Positions 10,499 to 19,090 of a stretch of 64,000 bases of DNA are shown in pieces. Below the pieces are notes generated by a model that was not told the origin of the DNA, searched no databases, and worked only from the letters and a program-made list of their open reading frames with translations. Made by a program: the position numbers and the translations under genes. Positions within the stretch are counted from its first letter, which is position 1. Every line of letters begins with the position of its first letter. This stretch comes from Stappia sp. MMSF_3263 (GTDB lineage: Bacteria; Pseudomonadota; Alphaproteobacteria; Rhizobiales; Stappiaceae). Location: the NCBI RefSeq assembly GCF_030733745.1, contig NZ_JASHIK010000003.1, positions 218,150-282,149 of the forward strand. Reading direction: 5' to 3'.

Positions 10499-10749
10499 TT
10501 CTTGCCGCTTGTTCCGGACGTTCCGGGCAGGCGGAAAAGCCCAGCGAGGGCCGCCACCGGACCGGTGGCGATGTTGCGGGAAACGGGAGCGCGGCCTGAG
10601 GCCGGCGCGCCGGGACACGGAACAGGAACCCGACGGGCGACGTGAAAGCGGCTGAAGCCGTCTTTCGAGGTTGAAACGGCGGGCGCCTCGCGCCAGCGCA
10701 ACATGCAGGATGCCGCCGCCAACGTGGCACCGTTGACGGAGACGAGACA

Positions 10750-10875
10750 ATGAAGATCAAGAACTCTCTGAAGGCGCTGATGGGCCGTCACCGCGACAAC
10801 CGCATGGTTCGCCGCAAGGGCCGCGTCTACATCATCAACAAGAAGGCTCCGCGCTTCAAGGCCCGCCAGGGCTGA
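10750..10875 (+). CDS. rpmJ: 50S ribosomal protein L36 (zinc-free type)
   Basis: 41-residue ribosomal protein beginning [17 protein letters not shown] and ending [10 protein letters not shown]. This is the 41-aa alphaproteobacterial form of L36, which lacks the four zinc-binding Cys/His residues of the 37-aa classical form. It sits alone between tRNA-Val and a TPR gene, as is usual in Hyphomicrobiales. The 251 bp between the tRNA and this gene show nothing recognisable apart from its leader. The likely terminator is the inverted repeat at 10949-10986. Confidence 0.96.
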   Translation: MKIKNSLKALMGRHRDNRMVRRKGRVYIINKKAPRFKARQG

Positions 10876-10948
10876 CGAAGGCCGGCCGCACGGCGCGCTT
10901 GCCGCGCCGGGGCAATGCTTTCTGATTTTGCCGATCCCATTGACGATC

Positions 10949-10986
10949 GCATCCGGTGAGCCATACTCACCGGATGCGTTTTCTAT
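10949..10986 (+). terminator. 12-bp inverted repeat plus T-rich tract overlapping the next start codon
   Basis: GCATCCGGTGAG (10949-10960), loop CCATA, CTCACCGGATGC (10966-10977), followed by GTTTTCTATT. It is placed to terminate the rpmJ transcript. The right arm contains the ATG (10974) of the downstream TPR gene and the left arm contains its only SD-like sequence (GGTGAG), so in any read-through mRNA the same hairpin would hide the translation start. Confidence 0.7.
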
Positions 10987-11666
10987 TGTCTGCCGCCCTG
11001 ATCGTCCTTGTCGCCGCCGGCGTGGCGACCGCTCCCGCGGTCGTTGCTTCCGCCAGCGCGCAAGGTGCGCCCGACGTCCTGCCGCCGGAGGCGCTGCCGC
11101 CGTCGGTGGACGATCTCGACACGCCGACGACGGAGCTCGAGGCGCCGTCCGGTCCGGCGCCGGCCATCACCGAGGAGCAGGAGGGAACGAGCGAGCTCGA
11201 CACCCTCTTCGCCGATCTTGCCGGGGTCACCAGCGAGGACCAGGCAAAGCCGATCGTGTCGCGCATCCAGCGCATCTGGTCGACCTCGGGCAGCGCCACC
11301 GTCGACCTGCTGATGTCGCGGGCCGGCAGCGCGATGAAGGCCAAGAACCTGCCGCTGGCGCTCGATCTCCTCGACGTGGTGGTGCGGCTTGCGCCCGACT
11401 ACGCGGAAGGCTGGAACCGCCGAGCGACGGTCAATTACCTGCGCGAGGATTTCGGTCGGGCGATGGTGGATATCGAGCGGGTCCTGGCGATCGAGCCGAG
11501 GCATTGGGGAGCGATGTCGGGACTCGGCATCATCCTGCGCCGCATCGGGCGCGACGACGAGGCGCTGGAAACCTTCCGCCAGGTGCTGAAGATACATCCG
11601 ATCAGCGAGAACGCGCGTAAAGCGGTGGACGACCTGGCGGCGAAGGCGGCCGGGTCTCCGATCTGA
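10974..11666 (+). CDS. Exported tetratricopeptide-repeat protein
   Basis: 230-residue protein. An N-terminal signal peptide (MRFLLSAALIVLVAAGVATAPAVVASASA, cleavage before QGAPD) is followed by a Pro/Glu-rich linker to about residue 75 and three TPR-type helical repeats (about 110-215; LALDLLDVVVRLAPDYAEGWNRRA, then two more ending at HPISENARKAV). It is probably a periplasmic scaffold protein with no enzymatic motif. The ATG at 10974 is preferred over a GTG six codons upstream because it gives a clean signal peptide. The start codon lies within a strong hairpin described separately. Confidence 0.8.
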   Translation: MRFLLSAALIVLVAAGVATAPAVVASASAQGAPDVLPPEALPPSVDDLDTPTTELEAPSGPAPAITEEQEGTSELDTLFADLAGVTSEDQAKPIVSRIQRIWSTSGSATVDLLMSRAGSAMKAKNLPLALDLLDVVVRLAPDYAEGWNRRATVNYLREDFGRAMVDIERVLAIEPRHWGAMSGLGIILRRIGRDDEALETFRQVLKIHPISENARKAVDDLAAKAAGSPI

Positions 11667-11780
11667 CGCCGCCGGGTTCCGGGGCGCTCAGGGCGATCAC
11701 CTTCAATCCGGCCTCGCCCGGGCATCCAGCACGGGCGGCACGGGTGGACAGAGCCTCCGGGGACCGTCATTCCAAGCCGC

Positions 11781-12812
11781 ATGACCACAGTGACAATCGC
11801 CATCCTGCTCGTCCCGTTGCTGCTTCTTGCGGCGCTGGCGCTGATCGCGCTGCGCAACGGCGAGGCGGCGGAGGCCCGCTATCCGCCGAACGGAACCTTC
11901 ACCACCGTCGAGGGCGTGCGTCTGCATCATGTCGAGCGGATGCCGCCGTCAGGGGGCAGGGAGGCCCCGACACTGGTCTTTGTGCATGGGGCGAGCGGCA
12001 ACCTGCGCGACACCCGGTTTGCCTTCGAGGAGGCGCTTGCGGGGCGCTACAGGCTGATCTTCGTCGATCGGCCCGGGCATGGCCATTCCGAGCGCGGCCC
12101 GCAGGACGCGCATCGCCCAGCCGTGCAGGCAAGGCTGATCGGCGGGCTGCTCGACGCGCTGGAGGTGCGGCAGGCCGTCGCCGTCGGGCATTCCTGGGGC
12201 GGGGCGGTGGTGGCGCAGATGGCGCTGCTGCGACCCGACCTGATCGAGGGACTGGTGTTCATCGCGCCGGCCACCCATCCCTGGCCGGGCGGCGTCGACT
12301 GGTATTACGACGCGGCCGCGGCGCCGGTGTTCGGACCGCTGTTCTCCCACACGCTGGCGCCGGTGGTGGCCGGGCAGGTGGCGCCGCGGGCAATCGGCAG
12401 CGTGTTTTCCCCCGAGACGGCGCCGGAGGGGTATGCGGATGCGATCGGGCTCGACCTGCTGCTGCGGCCGGCGACGTTCCACGCCAATGCGCGCGACGTG
12501 GCGCTGCTGAAGGGCGAGGTCGCCGCAGCGGTTTCTGATTATCCGCGCATCGCCCAGCCGGCGGTGGTGATCACCGGCGACAAGGACACGGTGGTCTATC
12601 CGGACATCCATTCGGCGGGACTGGTGCGCGACCTTCCCGGGGCGCGTCTGGTGACGCTGGCGGGAGCCGGCCACATGCCGCATCACACGCGCAAGGCACG
12701 GGTCGTTGCCGAGATCGAGGCGCTGGCGTCGCAGGTGTGGGGACAGGGCGCGGCGCGGGAAGCCGCAGGAGAAAGCGCCGGCGTCGGCACGATGGAAAAA
12801 GGCAGGCCCTGA
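11781..12812 (+). CDS. Membrane-anchored alpha/beta hydrolase
   Basis: 343-residue alpha/beta-hydrolase fold enzyme with an N-terminal transmembrane anchor (about 4-24, TIAILLVPLLLLAALALIAL). Motifs in order are the oxyanion FVHGASGN, DRPGHGHSERG, nucleophile VGHSWGGA, the acid in ITGDKDTVV, and the histidine in GAGHMPHH. It resembles haloperoxidase/epoxide-hydrolase-like esterases, and the substrate cannot be inferred. The last codons (KGRP, stop) run through a perfect terminator hairpin, so the C-terminal tail beyond residue 325 is probably unimportant. The start is the ATG at 11781. Confidence 0.82.
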   Translation: MTTVTIAILLVPLLLLAALALIALRNGEAAEARYPPNGTFTTVEGVRLHHVERMPPSGGREAPTLVFVHGASGNLRDTRFAFEEALAGRYRLIFVDRPGHGHSERGPQDAHRPAVQARLIGGLLDALEVRQAVAVGHSWGGAVVAQMALLRPDLIEGLVFIAPATHPWPGGVDWYYDAAAAPVFGPLFSHTLAPVVAGQVAPRAIGSVFSPETAPEGYADAIGLDLLLRPATFHANARDVALLKGEVAAAVSDYPRIAQPAVVITGDKDTVVYPDIHSAGLVRDLPGARLVTLAGAGHMPHHTRKARVVAEIEALASQVWGQGAAREAAGESAGVGTMEKGRP

Positions 12813-12823
12813 GGCCTGCCTTT
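12798..12823. terminator. Bidirectional terminator with a stop codon in its loop
   Basis: AAAGGCAGGCC (12798-12808), loop CTGA, GGCCTGCCTTT (12813-12823) is a perfect 11-bp stem between the hydrolase gene and the convergent pyk. The loop holds the TGA stop (12810-12812) of the hydrolase gene, so termination and end of translation coincide. Confidence 0.9.
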
Positions 12824-12856
12824 CCTGAAAGTCATCCCGTCATCGCGCGGTACGCG

Positions 12857-14293
12857 TCAGAGACCGCCGCGTCCGTCGCTGCCGACAAAGGCGATGCGCA
12901 GCATGTTGGTCGAGCCGGGCGTGCCGAAGGGAACGCCGGCGGTGGTGATGATGCGCTGCCCGGGGCGTGCCAACTCCTCCTGGAAGGAAATCTGGCAGGC
13001 GCGGTCGACCATGTCGTTCTCGTCGCGGGCGTCGTCCGAGACGACGCAATGCAGGCCCCATGCGAGGGACAGGCGGCGGGCGGTGGCAAGCACCGGCGAA
13101 ATCACGATCACCGGTACGGAGGGACGCTCGCGCGCGGCACGCAGGCCCGTGGCGCCGGAGGTCGTGTAGCAGACCACGGCGGCCAGGTTCAGCGTCTCGG
13201 CGATCTGGCGCGCGGCGGCGGCGATCGCATCGGCGCCGGTCGGCTCCGGATCCTGGCGCTGTGCGTGGATGATGCCGCGATAGTTGGGATCGCGTTCCAC
13301 CTGGCGCGCGATCCGGTCCATCGTGGCGACCGCCTCGACCGGGAACTGGCCGGCGGCCGATTCGGCCGACAGCATGACCGCATCGGCGCCCTCGAAGACG
13401 GCGGTGGCGACGTCGGAGACCTCGGCGCGGGTGGGAACCGGCGCGGTGATCATCGATTCCAGCATCTGGGTTGCGACGACGACAGGCTTGCCGGCGCGGC
13501 GGCAGGCACGCACGATCTGCTTCTGCAGGCCGGGGACCTGCTCGAGCGGCATCTCGACGCCGAGATCGCCGCGCGCCACCATCAGCGCGTCGGACAGGTC
13601 GATGATCTCGGAGAGCCGCTCGATCGCCTGGGGCTTCTCGATCTTGGCGAGAATGCCGGCCTTGCCGCGGGTGATCTTGCGCACCTCGGCCAGGTCGTCG
13701 GGGCGCTGGATGAAGGACAGCGCGATCCAGTCGACATTGGCCTCGAGCGCCGCGTCGAGATCCTTGCGGTCCTTCGGCGTCAGGGCGCCGACGGGGATCT
13801 CGGTGTCGGGAACGCTGACGCCCTTGCGGTTCGACAGCTTGCCGCCGACCTCGACCACGGTCTCGGCGCTGGTCTTCGTGCAGCTGGTGACGCGCAGCCG
13901 GATCTTGCCGTCGTCGAGCAGCAGCCGGTGATCGGGCTCAAGCGCCTCGAGAATTTCACGATGCGGCAGGTGCACGCGCGCCGTGCTGCCGGGCGCGGTG
14001 TCGCTGTCGAGGGTGAAGCGCGCGCCGTTCTCGAGCATGACCGAATCATCGGCGAAGGTGCCGACGCGCAGCTTGGGACCCTGCAGGTCGGCAAGGATGC
14101 CGATCGGTCGGCCGAGCTTCGCCTCGACGCCGCGAATCGTCTCCACCAGCGCGTGCAGGCGCGGGTGGTCGGTGTGGCTCATGTTGATGCGGAAGACGTC
14201 GGCGCCGGCGGTGTAAAGCTTTTCGATCGTTTGCGGATCCGAGGAGGATGGCCCGAGTGTGGCCAGAATCTTGACCCGCCTGTCACGCTTCAT
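12857..14293 (-). CDS. pyk: Pyruvate kinase
   Basis: 478-residue glycolytic enzyme converting phosphoenolpyruvate and ADP to pyruvate and ATP. The N-terminus KILATLGPSSSDPQTIEKL is standard. FRINMSHTDH, the substrate-binding lysine region ILAKIEKPQAIERLSEI, the Mg2+ ligand motif MVARGDLGVEMP and VATQMLESMI are all present in order. Length is normal. Its ATG overlaps the stop of the upstream DUF1036 gene by 4 bp, so the two are cotranscribed and probably translationally coupled. Confidence 0.97.
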   Translation of the reverse strand: MKRDRRVKILATLGPSSSDPQTIEKLYTAGADVFRINMSHTDHPRLHALVETIRGVEAKLGRPIGILADLQGPKLRVGTFADDSVMLENGARFTLDSDTAPGSTARVHLPHREILEALEPDHRLLLDDGKIRLRVTSCTKTSAETVVEVGGKLSNRKGVSVPDTEIPVGALTPKDRKDLDAALEANVDWIALSFIQRPDDLAEVRKITRGKAGILAKIEKPQAIERLSEIIDLSDALMVARGDLGVEMPLEQVPGLQKQIVRACRRAGKPVVVATQMLESMITAPVPTRAEVSDVATAVFEGADAVMLSAESAAGQFPVEAVATMDRIARQVERDPNYRGIIHAQRQDPEPTGADAIAAAARQIAETLNLAAVVCYTTSGATGLRAARERPSVPVIVISPVLATARRLSLAWGLHCVVSDDARDENDMVDRACQISFQEELARPGQRIITTAGVPFGTPGSTNMLRIAFVGSDGRGGL

Positions 14294-14784
14294 TGTCCGC
14301 CTGTCCCCCCTTGAACGGGCTCTGTCAGCTGGACGGTCCAGCTGCTCTGCTCACCCGTGTCGATCTCGAAAAATCCGGTTCGTTCGAAACCGCGCGCAAC
14401 GCAGTCCTCGATGCCGGCAATGGTGAATTCCTTCTCGCGGGTGCACATGAAGGCGCGGCCGCCCCATTCCCCGAACTGATCGTAATCCACCGCATAGATG
14501 TAATAGAAGCGTGACACCAGCGAACCGGCGACGAGCGTCTCGCACGAATTCGCCGGAAGGTTCCACCAGCCCTCGGTCACCCAGGATGAATCCTCGCGAT
14601 ATCCGATCGCGACGCCCACCTGGCTTTCCGTCTTGTTGCACAGGCGCAGTTCAGCCTGAGCCGGGCTTGCCGTGAACAGGCCGAGCATGAGTGTTGCAAG
14701 CGCTGCGACGCCGCCTGGTGTCAAACCCCATCGGACCATGCGTGTCGCCGTGGTGCGCCGTTGCCTTTCGGCTTTTGTCATCAT
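14290..14784 (-). CDS. DUF1036 family exported protein
   Basis: 164-residue DUF1036 protein. A basic N-terminus and a hydrophobic segment (about 22-43) end in a likely signal-peptidase site (ASPAQA before ELRLCN). The mature domain has the family pattern LRLCNKTESQVGVAIGY, then SWVTEGWWNLPANSCETLV, then FMCTREKEFTI and CVARGFERTGFFEIDTG. The cysteines probably form disulfides. DUF1036 next to pyk is a recurrent alphaproteobacterial arrangement. Function is unknown; the family has no demonstrated enzyme activity. Confidence 0.88.
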   Translation of the reverse strand: MMTKAERQRRTTATRMVRWGLTPGGVAALATLMLGLFTASPAQAELRLCNKTESQVGVAIGYREDSSWVTEGWWNLPANSCETLVAGSLVSRFYYIYAVDYDQFGEWGGRAFMCTREKEFTIAGIEDCVARGFERTGFFEIDTGEQSSWTVQLTEPVQGGTGGQ

Positions 14785-14817
14785 TCGATTACTCGTGCCA
14801 CGACCATGCGCGTCATC

Positions 14818-16134
14818 TTATGGCCGACAGCCTTCCGGCTTGTCAATGATGACGGCTCTGAAGTCGTTGACGTTGGTATAGGTGGGCCCCGGTCTCAGCA
14901 GATCGCCGAGATGATCGAAGAAGCCCGTGCTGTCGTTTCTCGCCAGAAATGCGGCGGCATCATGACCCGCCGCCCGGGCGCGACCAAGTGTTCCAGGATC
15001 GACGAAGGCTCCGGCGGGATCGTCGGCCGAACCGGACCCGCCATCGGTGCCGTCGGTATCGCCAGCCAGTGCAGCGATTCCGGGCGCCCCGTCAAGCGCG
15101 ATGGCGAGGGCCAGCGCGTATTCCTGGTTCGGACCGCCGCGCCCATCGCCGCTGATCGTGACGGTGAGTTCGCCGCCCGACAGCAGCACCGCCCGGCGAC
15201 CCTCGCCCGCAAGTTGCCGCGCCAGCCGCGCGTGATTCGCGGCGACCTCGCGCGCCTCGCCCTCGAGACTGTCGCCCAAGAGGACCGGCTCGAAACCGCG
15301 TGCCCGGGCGACCGCGCTTGCGGCCTCCAGCGACAGGGCCGGCCGCGCGACGATTTCGAACCGGGTTCCCTCGAACAGCGGATCGCCCGGCTTCGGTGTC
15401 TCGTTGGCGGGGTCGGCAAGGGCCGCATGGATCGCGGCCGGGGCGCCGGGCGCATAGCGGGCAACGAGGGCGCGAGCATCGGCAAGGGTCGTGGGGTCCG
15501 GCAGGGTCGGGCCGGAGGCGATGGCGACCGCATCGTCGCGCGGCACGTCGGAGACGGCCAGCGTCGTCATGGCGACGCCGGCGGGCCGGGCCGCCGCCAG
15601 CCGGCCGCCCTTGATCCGGGACAGGTGGCGGCGCACCGTGTTGATCTCGTCGATGGTGGCGCCCGAGCGCAGCAGGGTGCGGGTCACGGCCTGCTTGTCG
15701 GCGAGCGACACGCCATCGACCGGGGCGATCCAGTTGGCGGAGCCGCCGCCGGACAGGAGCACGACGACGTGGTCCTGCGGCGCCGCGCCGGCGACGAGGT
15801 CGAGGGTGCGCCGGGTGGCGTCGATGCCGGCCTGGTCGGGCACCGGATGGCCGGCCTCGACGGTTTCGATCATCGAGGTCGGGCGGGCATAGCCGTGCCG
15901 GGTGACGCAGAGGCCGCGCAGCCGGTCCGGGCCGAGCCCGTCGCGCTCCATGTAGACGCGTTCGGCGACCTCGATCATCGCGCCGCCCGCCTTGCCGGCG
16001 GCCAGCAGCAGGATGCGGCCGCCATCGACGGGCTTCGGCAGGCGCGCGGGCAGGCAGGTTTCCGCGCGCGCGGCATCGACGGCCGCCGTGAACATGTCTG
16101 CCAGGGTGCCCCGCAGGGCAGCGGCGTCGGTCAT
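14818..16134 (-). CDS. Glycerate 2-kinase (MOFRL family)
   Basis: 438-residue glycerate kinase of the MOFRL type (also annotated TtuD or hydroxypyruvate reductase). It phosphorylates D-glycerate to 2-phosphoglycerate, feeding pyruvate kinase via enolase. Motifs seen are AAGKAGGAM near the N-terminus, LLSGGGSANW, INTVRRHLSRIKGGRLA, ILSDVP-like LAVSDVPRDD, and in the C-terminal MOFRL domain LLSGGELTVTI, GGPNQEYALALA and GDTDGTDG. The ATG at 16134 (MTDAAAL) has an AAGGATC site 5 bases upstream; an ATG five codons earlier is also possible. It lies 16 bp downstream of the DMT transporter gene and is probably cotranscribed with it. Confidence 0.88.
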   Translation of the reverse strand: MTDAAALRGTLADMFTAAVDAARAETCLPARLPKPVDGGRILLLAAGKAGGAMIEVAERVYMERDGLGPDRLRGLCVTRHGYARPTSMIETVEAGHPVPDQAGIDATRRTLDLVAGAAPQDHVVVLLSGGGSANWIAPVDGVSLADKQAVTRTLLRSGATIDEINTVRRHLSRIKGGRLAAARPAGVAMTTLAVSDVPRDDAVAIASGPTLPDPTTLADARALVARYAPGAPAAIHAALADPANETPKPGDPLFEGTRFEIVARPALSLEAASAVARARGFEPVLLGDSLEGEAREVAANHARLARQLAGEGRRAVLLSGGELTVTISGDGRGGPNQEYALALAIALDGAPGIAALAGDTDGTDGGSGSADDPAGAFVDPGTLGRARAAGHDAAAFLARNDSTGFFDHLGDLLRPGPTYTNVNDFRAVIIDKPEGCRP

Positions 16135-16150
16135 CGCGGATCCTTCCATG

Positions 16151-17143
16151 TCAGGTGTCGCCGGCTTCCGGCGCCGGGCTGTTCTTGATCGTGCCGTCCC
16201 TGGCCGGATCGCTCCGGGCCGGGCTGCTTACCGCGACCCCGGCATTGGACCGGGGGCGGGCGATATAGATGCCGGCGAGGATCACCGCCCCGCCGGCCGC
16301 CTGGGCGAGGCTGACGTTCTCGCCGAGGAAAAGATAACCCATGGTGGCTGCCGCCACCGCCTCCAGGAAGATGACGAGAGCGGAAAACCCCGCCGACAGT
16401 GTGCCGAGCGCATAGGCAAGCAGGCCCTGGCCCGCGGCGTGGCTGAAGACGCCGAGCGCCACCAGCATGGCGATGCCTTTCAGCGATGACGGGAAGAGCG
16501 TCTCCTCCAGCGCCAGCGCCGCGACGAGGAGCACGGCGGCGGTCACCAGAGAACTGCGGTAGACAAGCAGGCCCGGCGTCATGCCGGCAACACCGCGGCG
16601 GGCGAAGCGCATGGCGATGAAATAGCTGCCGAAGAAGAGCGAAGTGACGAGGCCGTAGAAGTCGCCGTCGAGCCGCTCGGGGGCGAGGGCGAAACTGCTG
16701 CCGACCAGCATGGCCGCGCCGGACAGGCACACGGCAAGGCCAAGCGCCATGGCCCGGGTGACCGGCTCCTTGAGCAGCGCGCCGGAGGCGAGCATCACCC
16801 AGAACGGGGCAAGGGTCGCCAGCAAGGTGGCGTTGGCCGCCGTCGTGTTCATGATCGCCAGGTGCCAGAAGAAGAGATCGCCGGCAAAAAGGACGCCGGC
16901 GGCGATCGTTGCCCGGTTCCAGCGCGGCGGCGGGGCGTCGCCGCGACGTTCCAGCCGGGCCCACACGGCAAGAACCGGCAACGCCAGCGCGGCGCGCCAG
17001 AAGGCGCTGGCGAAGGGCCCTACATCGGCATGTCGGACGAAGACGGGCGAGACGCCCATGGCGATGGCGCCGGCAACCAGCGCGACAAGGGCAACGAGCA
17101 TGCGCCGGTCCGGCGAGGCAAGGGGAGACGCGGCGGTGGTCAT
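16151..17143 (-). CDS. DMT superfamily transporter (EamA)
   Basis: 330-residue inner-membrane protein with ten predicted hydrophobic segments arranged as two EamA repeats (about 15-150 and 165-300). Typical signatures are VFVRHADVGPFASAFWRAALALP, YRSSLVTAAVLLVAALALEETLFP and EAVAAATMGYLFLGENVS in the second repeat. Family members export amino acids or other metabolites; specificity is not predictable. It is the upstream gene of a probable two-gene unit with glycerate 2-kinase. Confidence 0.88.
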   Translation of the reverse strand: MTTAASPLASPDRRMLVALVALVAGAIAMGVSPVFVRHADVGPFASAFWRAALALPVLAVWARLERRGDAPPPRWNRATIAAGVLFAGDLFFWHLAIMNTTAANATLLATLAPFWVMLASGALLKEPVTRAMALGLAVCLSGAAMLVGSSFALAPERLDGDFYGLVTSLFFGSYFIAMRFARRGVAGMTPGLLVYRSSLVTAAVLLVAALALEETLFPSSLKGIAMLVALGVFSHAAGQGLLAYALGTLSAGFSALVIFLEAVAAATMGYLFLGENVSLAQAAGGAVILAGIYIARPRSNAGVAVSSPARSDPARDGTIKNSPAPEAGDT

Positions 17144-17374
17144 GCGGAAAGGGTCTTTCGGGCCATACGAAACCGGGCGGCCCGGGGCAGGGCAGCCTGG
17201 AAGCTACGCAGACTAAGGTCAGGGGACGCCCGTGTCTCTTTCAAATCCCTGATAGATGATATCTCCGGGCGCGATCAATATGCGGTTGAAAGGCGCGTGC
17301 GGATGTGGTGGACAGACGAACCGCGCCGCGTCGTTGCCGGTGCGCTTCCGCCATGCCCCACCTGCGGTGTCAAG

Positions 17375-18214
17375 ATGACCGAAACCAGCCCGACTTCGCC
17401 CTTGCCGATTTCGCCGCTGCCTGCCTCGCCTTCGCCCGACGTGACGCCGTTCGAGCGGGTCGCCGGCGACCGGTCGAAGGGCCTGCTCCTGTTGTGCGAC
17501 CATGCCAGCAACGCGTTGCCCGCCCGCTACGGCTCGCTCGGTCTTCCCGACAGCGAGTTCCGCCGCCACATCGCCTATGACATCGGCGTGCGGGAGCTGA
17601 CACTGATGCTGGCGCAGGCTTTCGGCGTGCCGGCGCTGCTGACCACCTACTCGCGGCTCCTGATCGACCCGAACCGGGGAGAGGACGACCCGACGCTGGT
17701 GATGCGGCTGTCCGACGGTGCGGTGGTGCCGGGCAATGCGAACCATGACGCGGCCGAGCGGGCGCACCGGCTGGCGACCTACCACCGGCCCTACCACGAG
17801 GCGGTCGCGGCCGAGATCGACGCGGCCATCGCCGCCGGCCATCCGCCCGCCATACTGTCGATCCACAGCTACACGGCGGTGTGGCGCGGGGTGCCGCGTC
17901 CCTGGCATGCGGGGGTGCTGTGGGACACGGACCCGCGTTTCGCCCTGCCCCTGCTTGCGGCCTTGCGGGAAGACGCGGATCTGGTCGTGGGCGACAACGA
18001 GCCCTATGACGGAGCCTTGAAGAATGACTGCATGTATCGCCATGGTACGGTGCGCGGCCTTGCCCATGCGCTGCTGGAGGTACGGCAGGACCTGATCGCG
18101 GACCGGGTCGGGGTGACGGCCTGGGCGGAACGGCTGGTGCCGGTGCTGGCGCGCATCCTGGCGAGCGGCGAGGCGCTGGGCGAGATACGTCATTACGGAT
18201 CTCGCTGCGAGTGA
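17375..18214 (+). CDS. N-formylglutamate amidohydrolase family protein (copy 2)
   Basis: 279-residue family member of the shorter subgroup. Metal-site motifs are LLLCDHASNALPARYG, AYDIGVRELT, YSRLLIDPNRGEDDPTLVM, ILSIHSYTAVWRG and NEPYDGALKNDCMYRHGTVRGLAHALLEVRQDLI. The start is uncertain. ATG 17375 (MTETSPTSP) gives a normal length. An upstream in-frame ATG at 17303 would add a CPTCG motif unlike the family. Only weakly similar to copy 1, so the two are old paralogues, and one may act on a different N-acyl amino acid. DUF1244 follows 60 bp downstream on the same strand. Confidence 0.82.
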   Translation: MTETSPTSPLPISPLPASPSPDVTPFERVAGDRSKGLLLLCDHASNALPARYGSLGLPDSEFRRHIAYDIGVRELTLMLAQAFGVPALLTTYSRLLIDPNRGEDDPTLVMRLSDGAVVPGNANHDAAERAHRLATYHRPYHEAVAAEIDAAIAAGHPPAILSIHSYTAVWRGVPRPWHAGVLWDTDPRFALPLLAALREDADLVVGDNEPYDGALKNDCMYRHGTVRGLAHALLEVRQDLIADRVGVTAWAERLVPVLARILASGEALGEIRHYGSRCE

Positions 18215-18274
18215 GACAGATTCGACGGACCGGAACAGGCGTATCGCCGCCGGTCAAGACGAGGGAGAAACGAC

Positions 18275-18580
18275 ATGGCCGAACTGGACGAGGCGACCCG
18301 GACGGAACTGGAGGCGGCGGCGTTTCGCCGGCTGGTCTCGCATCTGCGCAAGCGCACGGACGTGCAGAACATCGACATGATGAACCTTGCCGGTTTCTGC
18401 CGGAACTGCCTGTCGAACTGGTACAAGGACGCGGCAGACGCGCGCGGCCTCGACCTCGACAAGGAAGCCGCGCGCGAGATCGTCTACGGCATGCCCTATG
18501 ACGAATGGAAGGCCGCCCACCAGAGCGAGGCGAGCGCCGAGCAGAAGGCCGCCTTCGAGACGGCGAAGCCCCACGCATGA
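18275..18580 (+). CDS. DUF1244 family protein
   Basis: 101-residue small acidic protein with the highly conserved DUF1244 core FRRLVSHLRKRTDVQNIDMMNLAGFCRNCLSNWY (about 17-50) and DKEAAREIVYGMPYDEWKAAHQ (68-89). The conserved CRNC pair could bind metal or form a disulfide. Found across alpha- and gammaproteobacteria, function unknown. A GGGAGA site precedes the ATG. Confidence 0.9.
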   Translation: MAELDEATRTELEAAAFRRLVSHLRKRTDVQNIDMMNLAGFCRNCLSNWYKDAADARGLDLDKEAAREIVYGMPYDEWKAAHQSEASAEQKAAFETAKPHA

Positions 18581-18599
18581 ACCGGAAAACGGCTGGCGC

Positions 18600-18629
18600 C
18601 TGTGAATGATGTTCTTTTTTCGTTCACAG
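18600..18629. promoter_or_regulatory. Inverted repeat upstream of gapR
   Basis: CTGTGAA (18600-18606) and TTCACAG (18623-18629) form a perfect 7-bp dyad separated by 16 bp that includes a T6 run, 118 bp before the gapR start. It could be an operator. The spacing is too wide for a CRP/FNR-type site and no regulator is assigned. Confidence 0.3.
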
Positions 18630-18747
18630 CGCTTGCAAGCCGGCGCGTTTCCGCGCAAGGAAAACACCGACCAGATCTGCGATGCGCCCCGCGCGCGTCG
18701 CGATGTCCCACCACCCCGTCCTGACCCCAGTTGAGGAGAACACGATA

Positions 18748-19011
18748 ATGTCCGATCCAGGCGGCGTCGCCGGCGATCAGCTGCGCGCTTTTGTCGAGCG
18801 CATCGAGCGGCTCGAGGAAGAGAAGAAGGTCATTTCCGACGACATCAAGGATGTCTATGCGGAGGCCAAGGGCACCGGCTTCGACGTGAAGATCCTGCGC
18901 AAGGTGATCTCGCTTCGCAAGAAGCAGCCGCACGAGCGCGAGGAGGAGGACGCGATCCTCGACCTTTACATGCATGCGCTGGGCATGGCGGGACCTGCCA
19001 ACGACGCCTGA
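18748..19011 (+). CDS. gapR: Nucleoid-associated protein GapR (DUF2312)
   Basis: 87-residue DUF2312 protein. The family core [50 protein letters not shown] is essentially intact. GapR in Caulobacter is a dimeric/tetrameric clamp that binds overtwisted AT-rich DNA ahead of replication and transcription forks, stimulates gyrase and topoisomerase IV, and is essential. The ATG at 18748 follows a GAGGAG site; the longer open frame upstream is not conserved. A terminator follows at 19043. Confidence 0.93.
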   Translation: MSDPGGVAGDQLRAFVERIERLEEEKKVISDDIKDVYAEAKGTGFDVKILRKVISLRKKQPHEREEEDAILDLYMHALGMAGPANDA

Positions 19012-19042
19012 GCCGTGTTCCCCCGGCCTTGCGGATCAAACG

Positions 19043-19066
19043 AAAAGCGGGGGCGCCGCTTTTTTG
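19043..19066. terminator. Bidirectional terminator between gapR and pntB
   Basis: AAAAGCGG (19043-19050), loop GGGCG, CCGCTTTTTT (from 19056) lies between convergent genes and gives a U-tract on both strands. Confidence 0.88.
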
Positions 19067-19090
19067 TTTTCAGCGATGGGACGACCGCGG

